Shown here: positions 38,963 to 52,018 of the stretch, in pieces
Layout of the letters: each line of letters opens with the position of its first letter
Position numbering within the stretch: the first letter of the stretch is position 1
DNA from: Lethocerus indicus
Lineage: Eukaryota > Arthropoda > Insecta > Hemiptera > Belostomatidae
Direction of reading: 5' to 3'
Assembly: GCA_019843655.1 (NCBI GenBank)
Contig: JACDQD010000007.1
Location: forward strand, 10,351,600 to 10,415,599
Length of the DNA stretch: 64,000 nucleotides
Made by a program: the position numbers and the translations under genes
The notes under the pieces: model-generated
Databases searched by the model: none
What the model was told of the DNA's origin: nothing
The model's input: the letters and a program-made list of their open reading frames with translations, nothing else

Positions 38963-39965
38963 AATACGCCCGGCACCGACGGTTAGGGAAGTGTCATTTC
39001 CATTAACGAGGAAAGACGCCGAACATACACCTTCCAGAACGTTCGTGAAAATTCTTACTGTGGAAATAACCCGCCCTCTAGATTTCGTGTCCTTCAATCT
39101 CATCTGACTTTTTGGTCGCTGGTTTGATGCATCGAGAAACTAGCGCCTTCTGGTGCGGAAATGTACTACACTTAAGTTCGATGTGCACTAGCAATGATTA
39201 ACTAGATTACTAAAATGAATTTTTCCATTAATTTTGGATCAACAGAAAAATTTTTATGATCGTAAATACACAAATACAAGATAGGTTTCGTATTATATAT
39301 TTGGAAGTAAGAACCTCATATAGTTGTAACCAGTTGTGTGACCAAATATATATTTGACCGATAGTCCGACAATGACTTGAGCCGATTAATAGAATCCCAG
39401 TACAAGTGTCAGAGACAGTGCAGTGAGGATGCCCAAAAAACATCCAAAGTGAAGTGTGGTGCAATTTTATAAATTATATAAAAAATATAATTCTATCTGT
39501 GCTGTATCTTCTATTCGTTACAAGATATCAATTTCAGGCCGAACGGGGAAACGTAAGCCTCGCTCAAGATTGAAATTAAATACCGCTATATGACGGCGCT
39601 AATACTAAAGCCCGCACAACGCGTATTGCCGAATTGCAGATCCGCCGCGCCGTACTCACCGTCCATAATTAAACTCCCCGCTTATTGAAGGTTGCAGGGC
39701 ATTGAGCACATATTCTTTTTAAGAATTCATATGAATTTGAGTCAACCATAATTCTGTAAAAATTAAAATCATAATAAATAAAAATTAAGTCCGTTCTCGT
39801 AGAATTTAATTGCTGGTCAACGCGTTCTGACAACATACTAAAGAGTTTTAATTGAAAAATATCATTATTCAATGGGGAATAACAAACAACTCTTAAAAAA
39901 TAACAACATTAATATTCTAGAACTAGTCTCTTTTATCTTGATATTGGTCACTGGCTTTACTCTCT

Positions 39966-40521
39966 TTACCATGAACTCTGAGTCGGTAAGTGTAAAGTGC
40001 CGTGGTTCGTTTTGAAGTCGAACTGAACCAAATGAAAGCTCATCGGACTGCCGTCGGGTAGCATCTGGAAACATATTTAGGTTTCGTATTTACTTAAAAG
40101 AATCGGACTTCATATAGCAATTCATTATAAATTCGCCTGTGATTTTATGCCTTATTTTACCTTCACTTCGGTGTAGAATTGTTGTCTGGGCGGTCCGTCC
40201 TGACGGTATTCGAAATCGCCGAGGCGTCGCCACCTGTCGGGAAAGTGGTCCACAGTTTCGAACCCCTACAGAGTAGAAAAAAGAAAATCATGAAAATTAT
40301 TTCTCCGCTTTTATTAAAATGTCGCAATTGCTCTTAAGAGGGTTTAAAGCACTTACCAGTACCGCAAAGTACTGCGGTGCCGAATCCGTGTTGCCCATAG
40401 TTGTCAGCGTTTTCGGTATGTGTTCGACGGTAACCGAAGTGACTATAATTCTCCTCGACATCTGCAGCACGATGTTGCCTTCACCGCGGAACGCCCAACA
40501 CTCTCCGGGATGTATCAGGCC
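39966..40521 (-). pseudogene. SUN exons 9-11, inverted copy R4
   Basis: Exons 9 and 10 are complete with splice signals; exon 9 reads SAPQYF instead of SAPRYF. Exon 11 carries the shared 11-nt loss. Confidence 0.85.
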
Positions 40522-41663
40522 CTGAAATACGCCCGGCACCGACGGTTAGGGAAGTGTCATTGAACGAGCAGTATTAGCCACAGTTAACACAATGAGGAAA
40601 GACGCCGAAACATACACCTTCCAGAACGTTCGTGAAAATTCTTACTGTGGAAATAACCCGCCTTCTAGATTTCGTGTCCTTCTATCTCATCTGACTTTTG
40701 GTCGCTGGTTTGATGTCATCGAGAAACTAGCGCCCCTGAGCATGGTGCGGAATATGTACTACACTAAAGTTCGATATGTGCGGTACCGATAAACTGCGCC
40801 CCTTGAGGATGGTGCGGACAATGTACTTAACTAAAGTTCGATGATAAACTAGCGCCCACTAGGATGGTGCGGAAATGATTAACTAAATCTCGCACTAGCA
40901 CCGATTACTAAAAAAATGAATTTTTCCATTAATTTTGGATCAACAGAAAAATTTTTATGATCGTAAATACACAATACAAGATAGGTTTCTATTATATATT
41001 TGGAAGTAAGAACCTCATAGTTGTAACCAGTTGTGTGACCAAATATATATTTGACCGATAGTCCGACAATGACTTGAGCCGATTAACAGAATCCCAGTAC
41101 AGGTGACAGGGACAGTGCAGTGAGGATGCCCAAAAAACATCCAAAGTGAAGTGTGGTGCAATTTTATAAATTATATAAAAAATATAATTGTATCTGTGCT
41201 GTATCTTCTATTCGTTACAAGATATCAATTTCAGGCCGAACGGGGAAGCGTAAGCCTCGCTCAAGATTGAAATTAAATACCGCTATATGACGGCGCTAAT
41301 ACTAAAGCCCGCACAACGCGTATTGCCGAATTGCAGATCCGCCGCGCCGTACTCACCGTCCATAATTAAACCCCTGCTTATTAAGGTTGCAGGGCATTGA
41401 GCACATATTCTTTTTAAGAATTCATATGAATTTGAGTCAACCATAATTCTGTAAAAAATTAAAAATCATAATAAATAAAAATTAAGTCCGTTCTCGTAGA
41501 ATTTAATTGCTGGTCAACGCGTTCTGACAACATACTAAAGAGTTTTAATTGAAAAATATCATTATTCAATGGGGAATAACAAACAACTCTTAAAAAAATA
41601 ACAACATTAATATTCTAGAACTAGTCTCTTTTATCTTGATATTGGTCACTGGCTTTACTCTCT

Positions 41664-42221
41664 TTACCATGAACTCTGAGTCGGTAAGTGTAAAGTGCCG
41701 TGGTTCGTTTTGAAGTCGAACTGAACCAAATGAAAGCTCATCGGACTGCCGTCGGGTAGCATCTGGAAACATATTTAGGTTTCGTATTTACATAAAAGAA
41801 TCGGACTTTGATGTAGCAAAATATTATAAATTCGCATGTGATTTTTTTGCCTTATTTTACCTTCACTTCGGTGTAGAATTGTTGTCTGGGCGGTCCGTCC
41901 TGACGGTATTCGAAATCGCCGAGGCGTCGCCACCTGTCGGGAAAGTGGTCCACAGTTTCGAACCCCTACAGAGTAGAAAAAAGAAAATCATGAAAATTAT
42001 TTCTCCGCTTTTATTAAAATGTCGCAATTGCTCTTAAGAGGGTTTAAAGCACTTACCAGTACCGCAAAGTACCGCGGTGCTGAATCCGTGTTGCCCATAG
42101 TTGTCAGCGTTTTCGGTATGTGTTCGACGGTAACCGAAGTGACTATAATTCTCCTCGACATCTGCAGCACGATGTTGCCTTCACCGCGGAACGCCCAACA
42201 CTCTCCGGGATGTATCAGGCC
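41664..42221 (-). pseudogene. SUN exons 9-11, inverted copy R5
   Basis: Exon 9 codes for the same peptide as the parent; exon 10 is complete; exon 11 has the shared 11-nt loss. Its exon 10-11 intron (TTTGATGTAGCAAAATATT) resembles the parent intron at 27.5 kb more than copy L2 does. Confidence 0.85.
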
Positions 42222-43276
42222 CTGAAATACGCCCGGCACCGACGGTTAGGGAAGTGTACATGAATTTAGCTATCATTAGTTTTCGAACATAATGAATGGA
42301 AAGACGCCGAACATACACCTTCCAGAACGTACGTGAAAACTTTACTGTGGAAATAACCCGCCTTCTAGATTTCGTGTCCTTCTATCTCATCTGACTTTTT
42401 GGTCGCTGGTTTGATGCATCGAGAAACTAGCGCCCTGAGCATGGTGCGGAAATAGTACTACACTTAAGTTCGATGCGCCCCTTGTGCGGAACTACTTAAC
42501 TAACTGCATGATTAACTAGATTACTAAAATGAATTTTTCCATTAATTTTGGATCAACAGAAAATTTTATGATCGTAAATACACAAATACAAGATAGGTTT
42601 CGTATTATATATTTGGAAGTAAGAACCTCATATAGTTGTAACCAGTTGTGTGACCAAATATATATTTGACCGATAGTCCGACAATGACTTGAGCCGATTA
42701 ATAGAATCCCAGTACAGTGTCAGAGATAGTGCAGTGAGGATGCCCAAAAACATCCAAAGTGAAGTGTGGTGCAATTTTATAAATTATATAAAAATATAAT
42801 TCTATCTGTGCTGTATCTTCTATTCGTTACAAGCATATCAATTTCAGGCCGAACGGGAAACGTAAGCCCGCTCAAGATTGAAATTAAATACCGCTATATG
42901 ACGGCGCTAATACTAAAGCCCGCACAACGCGTATTGCCGAATTGCAGATCCGCCGCGCCGTACTCACCGTCAATAATTAAACCCCCCGCTTACTAACAGT
43001 TGGAGGGCATTGAGCACATATTCTTTTTAAGAATTAATATGAATTTGAGTCAACCATAATTCTGTAAAAAAATTAAAAATCATAATAAATAAAAATTAAG
43101 TCCGTTCTCGTAGAATTTAATTGCTGGTCAACGCGTTCTGACAACATACTAAAGAGTTTTAATTGAAAAATATCATTATTCAATGGGGAATAACAAACAA
43201 CTCTTAAAAAATAACAACATTAATATTCTAGAACTAGTCTCTTTTATCTTGATATTGGTCACTGGCTTTACTCTCT

Positions 43277-43824
43277 TTACCATGAACTCTGAGTCGGTAA
43301 GTGTAAAGTGCCGTGGTTCGTTTTGAAGTCGAACTGAACCAAATGAAAGCTCATCGACTGCCGTCGGGTAGCATCTGAAACATATTTAGGTTTCGTATTT
43401 ACTTAAAAAGAATCGGACTTCATATAGCAATATTATAAATTCGCCTGTGATTTTTGCCTTATTTTACCTTCACTTCGGTGTAGAATTGTTGTCTGGGCGG
43501 TCCGTCCTGACGGTATTCGAAATCGCCGAGGCGTCGCCACCTGTCGGGAAAGTGGTCCACAGTTTCGAACCCTACAAGTCAAAAAGAAAATTATGAAAAT
43601 TATTTCTCCGCTTTTATTAAAATGTCGCAATTGCTCTTAAGAGGGTTTAAAGCACTTACCAGTACCGCAAAGTACCGCGGTGCCGAATCCGTGTTGCCCA
43701 TAGTTGTCAGCGTTTTCGGTATGTGTTCGACGGTAACCGAAGTGACTATAATTCTCCTCGACATCTGCAGCACGATGTTGCCTTCACCGCGGAACGCCCA
43801 ACACTCTCCGGGATGTATCAGGCC
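43277..43824 (-). pseudogene. SUN exons 9-11, inverted copy R6
   Basis: Exon 9 is intact and exon 10 near complete. Exon 11 has the shared 11-nt loss plus an extra single-base loss (CATCGACTG for CATCGGACTG) and a shortened acceptor region. Confidence 0.85.
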
Positions 43825-44826
43825 CTGAAATACGCCCGGCACCGACGGTTAGGGAAGTGTCATTTCATTAACGAGGAAAGACGCCGAACATACACCTTCC
43901 AGAACGTTCGTGAAAATTTTACTGTGGAAATAACCCGCCTTCTAGATTTCGTGTCCTTCAATCTCATCTGACTTTTGGTCGCTGGTTTGATGCATCGAGA
44001 AACTAGCGCCCCTTCGGGTGGTGCGGAAATGTACTACACTTAAGTTCGATGTGTGCACTAGCAATGAAATTAACTAGATTACTAAAATGAATTTTTCCAT
44101 TAATTTTGGATCAACAGAAAATTTTATGATCGTAAATACACAAATACAAGATAGGTTTTGTATTATATATTTGGAAGTAAGAACCTCATATAGTTGTAAC
44201 CAGTTGTGTGACCAAATATATATTTGACCGATAGTCCGACAATGACTTGAGCCGATTAATAGAATCCCAGTACAGTGACAGGATAGTGCAGTGAGGATGC
44301 CCAAAAACATCCAAAGTGAAGTGTGGTAATTTTATAAATTATATAAAAATATAATTCTATCTGTGCTGTATCTTCTATTCGTTACAAGATATCAATTTCA
44401 GGCCGAACGGGGAAACGTAAGCCTCGCTCAAGATTGAAATTAAATACCGCTATATGACGGCGCTAATACTAAAGCCCGCACAACGCGTATTGCCGAATTG
44501 CAGATCCGCCGCGCCGTACTCACCGTCCATAATTAAACCCCTGCTTATTGAAGGTTGCAGGGCATTGAGCACATATTCTTTTAAGAATTATATGAATTTG
44601 AGTCAACCATAATTCTGTAAAAATTAAAAATCATAATAAATAAAAATTAAGTCCGTTCTCGTAGAATTTAATTGCTGGTCAACGCGTTCTGACAACATAC
44701 TAAAGAGTTTTAATTGAAAATATCATTATTCAATGGGGAATAACAAACAACTCTTAAAAAATAACAACATTAATATTCTAGAACTAGTCTCTTTTATCTT
44801 GATATTGGTCACTGGCTTTACTCTCT

Positions 44827-45378
44827 TTACCATGAACTCTGAGTCGGTAAGTGTAAAGTGCCGTGGTTCGTTTTGAAGTCGAACTGAACCAAATGAAAGC
44901 TCATTGACTGCCGTCGGGTAGCATCTGAAACATATTTAGGTTTCGTATTTACTTAAAAGAATCGGACTTCATATAGCAATTCATTATAAATTCGCCTGTG
45001 ATTTTATGCCTTATTTTACCTTCACTTCGGTGTAGAATTGTTGTCTGGGCGGTCCGTCCTGACGGTATTCGAAATCGCCGAGGCGTCGCCACCTGTCGGG
45101 AAAGTGGTCCACAGTTTCGAACCCCTACAGAGTAGAAAAAAGAAAATCATGAAAATTATTTCTCCGCTTTTATTAAAATGTGGCAATTGCTCTTAAGAGG
45201 GTTTAAAGCACTTACCAGTACCGCAAAGTACTGCGGTGCCGAATCCGTGTTGCCCATAGTTGTCAGCGTTTTCGGTATGTGTTCGACGGTAACCGAAGTG
45301 ACTATAATTCTCCTCGACATCTGCAGCACGATGTTGCCTTCACCGCGGAACGCCCAACACTCCGGGATGTATCAGGCC
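44827..45378 (-). pseudogene. SUN exons 9-11, inverted copy R7
   Basis: Exon 9 has lost 2 nt (CACTCCGGG for CACTCTCCGGG), breaking its frame just after HPG. Exon 11 has the shared 11-nt loss plus a single-base loss like that in R6. Confidence 0.85.
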
Positions 45379-46385
45379 CTGAAATACGCCCGGCACCGAC
45401 GTTTAGGGAAGTGCATTTCCATTAATGATGGAAAGACGCCGAACATACACCTTCCAGAACGTTCGTGAAAATTCTTACTGTGGAAATAACCCGCCTCTAG
45501 ATTTCGTGTCCTTCATCTCATCTGACTTTTGGTCGCTGGTTTGATGTCATCTGAGAAACTAGCGCCCCTTCGAGCATGGTGCGGAAATAGTACTACACTT
45601 AAGTTCGATGTGTGCACTAGCAATACCGATAAACTAGATTACTAAAAATGAATACTTTACCATTAATTTTGGATCAACAGAAAAATTTTATGATCGTAAA
45701 TACACAAATACAAGATAGGTTTCTATTATATATTTGGAAGTAAGAACCTCATATAGTTGTAACCAGTTGTGTGACCAAATATATATTTGACCGATAGTCC
45801 GACAATGACTTGAGCCGATTAACAGAATCCCAGTACAAGTGTCAGAGACAGTGCAGTGAGGATGCCAAAAACATCCAAAGTGAAGTGTGGTGCAATTTTA
45901 TAAATTATATAAAAATATAATTCTATCTGTGCTGTATCTTCTATTCGTTACAAGATATCAATTTCAGGCCGAACGGGAAGCGTAAGCCCTCGCTCAAGAT
46001 TGAAATTAAATACCGCTATATGACGGCGCTAATACTAAAGCCCGCACAACGCGTATTGCCGAATTGCAGATCCGCCGCGCCGTACTCACCGTCCATAATT
46101 AAACTCCCGCTTATTGAAAGTTGAGGGCATTGAGCACATATTCTTTTAAGAATTATGAATTTGAGTCAACCATAATTCTGTAAAAAATTAAAATCATAAT
46201 AAATAAAAATTAAGTCCGTTCTCGTAGAATTTAATTCTGGTCAACGCGTTCTGACAACATACTAAAGAGTTTTAATTGAAAATATCATTATTCAATGGGG
46301 AATAACAAACAACTCTTAAAAAATAACAACATTAATATTCTAGAACTAGTCTCTTTATCTTGATATTGGTCACTGGCTTTACTTT

Positions 46386-46935
46386 TTACCATGAACTCTG
46401 AGTCGGTAAGTGTAAAGTGCCGTGGTTCGTTTTGAAGTCGAACTGAACCAAATGAAAGCTCATCGACTGCCGTCGGGTAGCATCTGGAAACATATTTAGG
46501 TTTCGTATTTACTTAAAAGAATCGGACTTCATAGCAATTCATTATAAATTCGCCTGTGATTTTATGCCTTATTTTACCTTCACTTCGGTGTAGAATTGTT
46601 GTCTGGGCGGTCCGTCCTGACGGTATTCGAAATCGCCGAGGCGTCGCCACCTGTCGGGAAAGTGGTCCACAGTTTCGAACCCTACAGAGTAGTCAAAAAG
46701 AAAATCATGAAAATTATTTTCGCTTTTATTAAAATGTCGCAATTGCTCTTAAGAGGGTTTAAAGCACTTACCAGTACCGCAAAGTATGCGGTGCCGAATC
46801 CGTGTTGCCCATAGTTGTCAGCGTTTTCGGTATGTGTTCGACGGTAACCGAAGTGACTATAATTCTCCTCGACATCTGCAGCACGATGTTGCCTTCACCG
46901 CGGAACGCCCAACACTCTCCGGGATGTATCAGGCC
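46386..46935 (-). pseudogene. SUN exons 9-11, inverted copy R8
   Basis: Exon 9 has a base loss near its 3' end (AAAGTATGCGG for AAAGTACTGCGG) that breaks the frame. Exon 11 has the shared 11-nt loss plus a further base loss. Confidence 0.85.
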
Positions 46936-47944
46936 CTGAAATACGCCCGGCACCGACGGTTAAAGTGTCATTTCCACGAGGAAAGACGCCAACATACACC
47001 TTCCAGAACGTTCGTGAAAATTTTACTGTGGAAATAACCCGCCCTTCTAGATTTCGTGTCCTTCTATCTCATCTGACTTTTGGTCGCTGGTTTGATGCAT
47101 CGAGAAACTAGCGCTTCCTTCCGGGTGGTGCGGAAATGTACTACACTTAAGTTCGATGTGTGCACTAGCAATGATTAACTAGATTACTAAAAATGAATTT
47201 TTTCCATTAATTTTGGATCAACAGAAAAATTTTTATGATCGTAAATACACAAATACAAGATAGGTTTCGTATTATATATTTGGAAGTAAGAACCTCATAT
47301 AGTTGTAACCAGTTGTGTGACCAAATATATATTTGACCGATAGTCCGACAATGACTTGAGCCGATTAACAGAATCCCAGTACAGGTGACAGGGACAGTGC
47401 AGTGAGGATGCCCAAAAAACATCCAAAGTGAAGTGTGGTGCAATTTTATAAATTATATAAAAAATATAATTCTATCTGTGCTGTATCTTCTATTCGTTAC
47501 AGGATATCAATTTCAGGCCGAACGGGAAGCGTAAGCCTCGCTCAAGATTGAAATTAAATACCGCTATATGACGGCGCTTAATACTAAAGCCCGCACAACG
47601 CGTATTGCCGAATTGCAGATCCGCCGCGCCGTACTCACCCGTCCATAATTAAACCCCCGCTTATTAAGGTTGGAGGGCATTGAGCACATATTCTTTTAAG
47701 AATTCATATGAATTTGAGTCAACCATAATTCTGTAAAAAATTAAAAATCATAATAAATAAAAAATTAAGTCCGTTCTCGTAGAATTTAATTCTGGTCAAC
47801 GCGTTCTGACAACATACTAAAAAGTTTTAATTGAAAATATCATTATTCAATGGGGAATAACAAACAACTCTTTAAAAAATAACAACATTAATATTCTAGA
47901 ACTAGTCTCTTTTATCTTGATATTGGTCACTGGCTTTTACTCTT

Positions 47945-48491
47945 TTACCATGAACTCTGAGTCGGTAAGTAAAGTGCCGTGGTTCGTTTTGAAGTCGAAC
48001 TGAACCAAATGAAAGCTCATCGGACTGCCGTCGGGTAGCATCTGGAAACATATTTAGGTTTCGTATTTACTTAAAAGAATCGGACTTCATATAGCAATTC
48101 ATTATAAATTCGCCTGTGATTTTTGCCTTATTTTACCTTCACTTCGGTGTAGAATTGTTGTCATGGGCGGTCCGTCCTGACGGTATTCGAAATCGTCGAG
48201 GCGTTGCCACCTGTCGGGAAAGTGGTCCACAGTTTCGTCCCCTACAAGTAAAAAGAAAATCATGAAAATTATTTTCCGCTTTTATTAAAATTCGCAATTG
48301 CTCTTAAGAGGGTTTAAAGCACTTACCAGTACCGCAAAGTACTGCGGTGCCGAATCCGTGTTGCCCATAGTTGTCAGCGTTTTCGGTATGTGTTCGACGG
48401 TAACCGAAGTGACTATAATTCTCCTCGACATCTGCAGCACGATGTTGCCTTCACCGCGGAACGCCCAACACTCTCCGGGATGTATCAGGCC
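47945..48491 (-). pseudogene. SUN exons 9-11, inverted copy R9
   Basis: Exon 9 is intact (SAPQYF variant). Exon 10 has an added base (TTGTCATGGGCGG) and loss at its start. Exon 11 has the shared loss and a further 2-nt loss. Confidence 0.85.
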
Positions 48492-49655
48492 CTGAAATAC
48501 GCCCGGCACCGACGGTTAGGGAAGTGTCACCTCCATGAACGAGCAGTATTAGCTATCACAGTTTTCGAACACAATGAATGGAAAGACGCCAAACATACAC
48601 CTTCCAGAACGTACGTGAAAACTCTTACTGTGGAAATAACCCGCCTTCTAGATTTCGTGTCCTTCTATCTCATCTGACTTTTTGGGCGCTGGTTTGGTCC
48701 ATCGAGAAACTAGCGCCCCTGAGCATGGTGCGGAAAGTACTTCACTAAAGTTCGATATGTGCTCTGGTACCGATAAACTAGCGCCCCTTGAGGATGGTGC
48801 GGACATGTACTTAACTAAAGTTCGTTGACTTATACCGATAAACTAGCGCCCACTTAGGATGGTGCGGAAATCGTTGTGTGCACTAGCAATGATTAACTAG
48901 ATTACTAAAAATGAATTTTTCCATTAATTTTGGATCAACAGAAAAACTTTTATGATCGTAAATACACAATACAAGATAGGTTTCTTATCATATATTTGGA
49001 AGTCAGAACCTCATATAGCTGTAACCAGTTGTGTGACCAAATATATATTTGACCGATAGTCCGACAATGACTTGAGCCGATTAATAGAATCCCAGTACAA
49101 GTGTCAGAGACAGTGCAGTGAGGATGCCCAAAAAACATCCAAAGTGAAGTGTGGTGCAATTTTATAAATTATATAAAAAATATAATTCTATCTGTGCTGT
49201 ATCTTCTATTCGTTACAGCATATCAATTTCAGGCCGAACAGGGAAGCGTAAGCCTCGCTCAAGATTGAAATTAAATACCGCTATATGACGGCGCTAATAC
49301 TAAAGCCCGCACAACGCGTATTGCCGAATTGCAGATCCGCCGCGCCGTACTCACCCTCCATAGATTAAACCCCCCGCTTACTTTAACGGTTGAGGGCATT
49401 GAGCACATATTCTTTTTAAGAATTATGAATTTGAGTCAACCATAATTCTGTAAAAATTAAAAATCATAATAAATAAAAATTAAGTCCGTTCTCGTAGAAT
49501 TTAATTCTGGTCAACGCGTTCTGACAACATACTAAAAGTTTTAATTGAAAAATATCATTATTCAATGGGGAATAACAAACAACTCTTAAAAATAACAACA
49601 TTAATATTCTAGAACTAGTCTCTTTTATCTTGATATTGTTCACTGGCTTTACTTT

Positions 49656-50213
49656 TTACCATGAACTCTGAGTCGGTAAGTGTAAAGTGCCGTGGTTCGT
49701 TTTGAAGTCGAACTGAACCAAATGAAAGCTCATCGGACTGCCGTCGGGTAGCATCTGGAAACATATTTAGGTTTCGTATTTACATAAAAGAATCGGACTT
49801 TGATGTAGCAAAATATTATAAATTCGCATGTGATTTTTTTGCCTTATTTTACCTTCACTTCGGTGTAGAATTGTTGTCTGGGCGGTCCGTCCTGACGGTA
49901 TTCGAAATCGTCGAGGCGTTGCCACATGTCGGGAAAGTGGTCCACAGTTTCGAACCCCTACAAAGTCAAAAAAAGAAAATTATGAAAATTATTTTTCCCC
50001 TTTTATTAAAATTTCGCAATTGCTCTTAAGAGGGTTTAAAGCACTTACCAGTACCGCAAAGTACTGCGGTGCCGAATCCGTGTTGCCCATAGTTGTCAGC
50101 GTTTTCGGTATGTGTTCGACGGTAACCGAAGTGACTATAATTCTCCTCGACATCTGCAGCACGATGTTGCCTTCACCGCGGAACGCCCAACACTCTCCGG
50201 GATGTATCAGGCC
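49656..50213 (-). pseudogene. SUN exons 9-11, inverted copy R10
   Basis: Exons 9 and 10 are complete with splice sites, with minor substitutions (SAPQYF; GCCACATGTCGGG). Exon 11 has the shared 11-nt loss. The upstream intron resembles the parent gene's intron 8 most closely (two satellite units, long unique part), so this unit mirrors the parent end of the left arm. Confidence 0.85.
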
Positions 50214-51418
50214 CTGAAATACGCCCGGCACCGACGGTTAGGGAAGTGTCACCTCCATGAACCAGCAGTATTAGCTATCACAGTTTTCGAACACAATGAA
50301 TTGAAAGACGCCGAACATACACCTTCCAGAACGTACGTGAAAACTCTTACTGTGGAAATAACCCGCCTTCTAGATTTCGTGTCCTTCTATCTCATCTGAC
50401 TTTTTTGGTCGCTGGTTTGATGCATCGAGAAACTAGCGCCCCCTTCGGGTGGTGCGGAAATGTACTTAAGTAGAGTTTGTTGTGTGCACTGGCACCGATA
50501 AACTAGCGCCCCCTGAGGGTGGTGCGGATATGTGCTGAACTAAAGTTCGTTGTGTGCAATAGCAACGATTAACTAAATTACTAAAAATAAATTTTGAGCA
50601 ATTAATTTTCGATCAAAAGGAAAACTGTACATATATGTTTCCTATATACTAATATATGTAGGTTTCCTATCATATATATGGAAGTCATAACCTCATATAG
50701 TTGTGACCAGTTGTGTGATCAGATATATGACTTGAGCCGATTAATAGAATCCCAGTAGAAGTGACAGTGACAGTGCAGTGAGGATGCCCAAAACACATCC
50801 AAAGTGAGGTGACTAAAATATAAATTATATAAAATATATAATTGTATCTATGCTGTACCTTCTATTGCATACAGGATATCAATTTTAGGCCGAACAGGGA
50901 AGCGTAAGCCTCGCTAAAGATGGAAATTAAATACCGCTATATGACGGCGCTAATACTAAAGCCCGCACAACGCGTATTGCCGAATTGCAGATCCGTTGCG
51001 CCGTACTCACCGCCCGTAATTAAACCACCCGCATTGCGCACATATTCTTTTTACGATTTCATATTAATTTCAGTTGACCATAATTCGGTAATAAAATTAA
51101 AAAACATAATAAATAAAAATTAAGTCCGTTACCGCAGAATTTAACTGCGGGTCTAACGCGTTCTTGCCGTATCGCGCCACGACCTCTAAAATCAGTATTG
51201 GTTATCATTATTTTATTATTATTATTGCATAAAACTTTCAAGATTTTTTTCTATAATTTCAGTGAGGATTCTCCGAATGTTCTGCATTTAAAAGCAACGG
51301 CTTTATTTCTCTTTCTTTTAATAACCGGCTAAACATAGCATGGACGGGCGCAACGATACCACAAACTGTATGTTTTAATTTAGTAAATTAAGTGATTAAT
51401 TAAAATTATTAAATATGT

Positions 51419-51862
51419 CTTTAAAACAGTGCGAGGGCTGCTTGAAATGTGTCTCCAGACGGTAATTCCATAGACGGTGACGGCGACCGAATGAGGAGCA
51501 TAGGCTTGGGTGGCAAGGATCGAATAAACGCTTCCGCCGTTCTTTTCAAGTGCATAATCCGGTTGTTCGCCGTAAAGCTTTTGCAAAATATTCGTTCCGC
51601 CTTACATAAAAAATGAAATATACTGTCATAAATCATCGAAGTATAGCTGCATATGATCAGAGATCTGAAAACAGAGAGTGCAACATTTCAATTAAAATTC
51701 AGGCACTATAATACGTGGGGGATTGAATGTCAATTATTTGAAATTGTACCGCAACTATTTTGTTCAATGTCTGTTTGATCTGCCCCAGCTCATTTCCGAT
51801 GAGACTCTATATTGTTGTTATTGCTATTTCAGAATCTCGAAGATCTGATTTTTGAACTTTGA
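51419..51862 (-). pseudogene. SUN exons 8 and 6, inverted copy
   Basis: The exon 8 copy 51600-51419 keeps the full 182 nt and its acceptor, but the donor GT has become AC. The exon 7 region is deleted. The exon 6 copy (about 51862-51750) is recognisable (GAGCTGGGGCAGATCAAACA in antisense) with changes. Exon 5 is mostly missing: sequence jumps from the exon 6 start to the exon 5 start near 51870-51900. It cannot encode a SUN protein by itself. Confidence 0.85.
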
Positions 51863-52018
51863 ACCCAAAACATATGCCACACAAAAGGTACCTAACAAAA
51901 GACACCTAAAAGGTATTTACTAACTGAATAATAGGATAAGTAAGAAGAAAATAATATTTGTCGTACTTATCCTATAAATGCCACATGGACAATTTGTAAA
52001 CTTATTAGTATACATACC

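Larger units (their letters stand above)
34836..52018 (-). repeat. minus-strand arm of the SUN-exon amplification
   Basis: Ten units of about 1.56-1.70 kb, each with SUN exons 11, 10 and 9 in antisense, followed by short satellite remnants (GTGCGGAAATGTACT), the element's unique part (CCAGTTGTGTGACCAAATAT), and the GC-rich segment. The arm ends with intron-8, exon-8, exon-6 and intron sequence matching 25.1-26.15 kb. The match stops at about 52018, equivalent to position 25107. Units carry many 1-3 nt differences, often in homopolymers. Confidence 0.9.

Noticed and set aside
28201..49159. Repeated 60-78 codon frames with ILLIGSSHCRTIGQIY
   Set aside because: They lie in the unique part of the satellite element, vary by frameshifts between copies, and have no domain; not coding.
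35587..50217. Repeated 65-68 codon plus-strand frames across the array
   Set aside because: They are antisense readings of SUN exon 9 copies; the minus-strand reading has the SUN motif HPGECWAFRG and correct splice sites.
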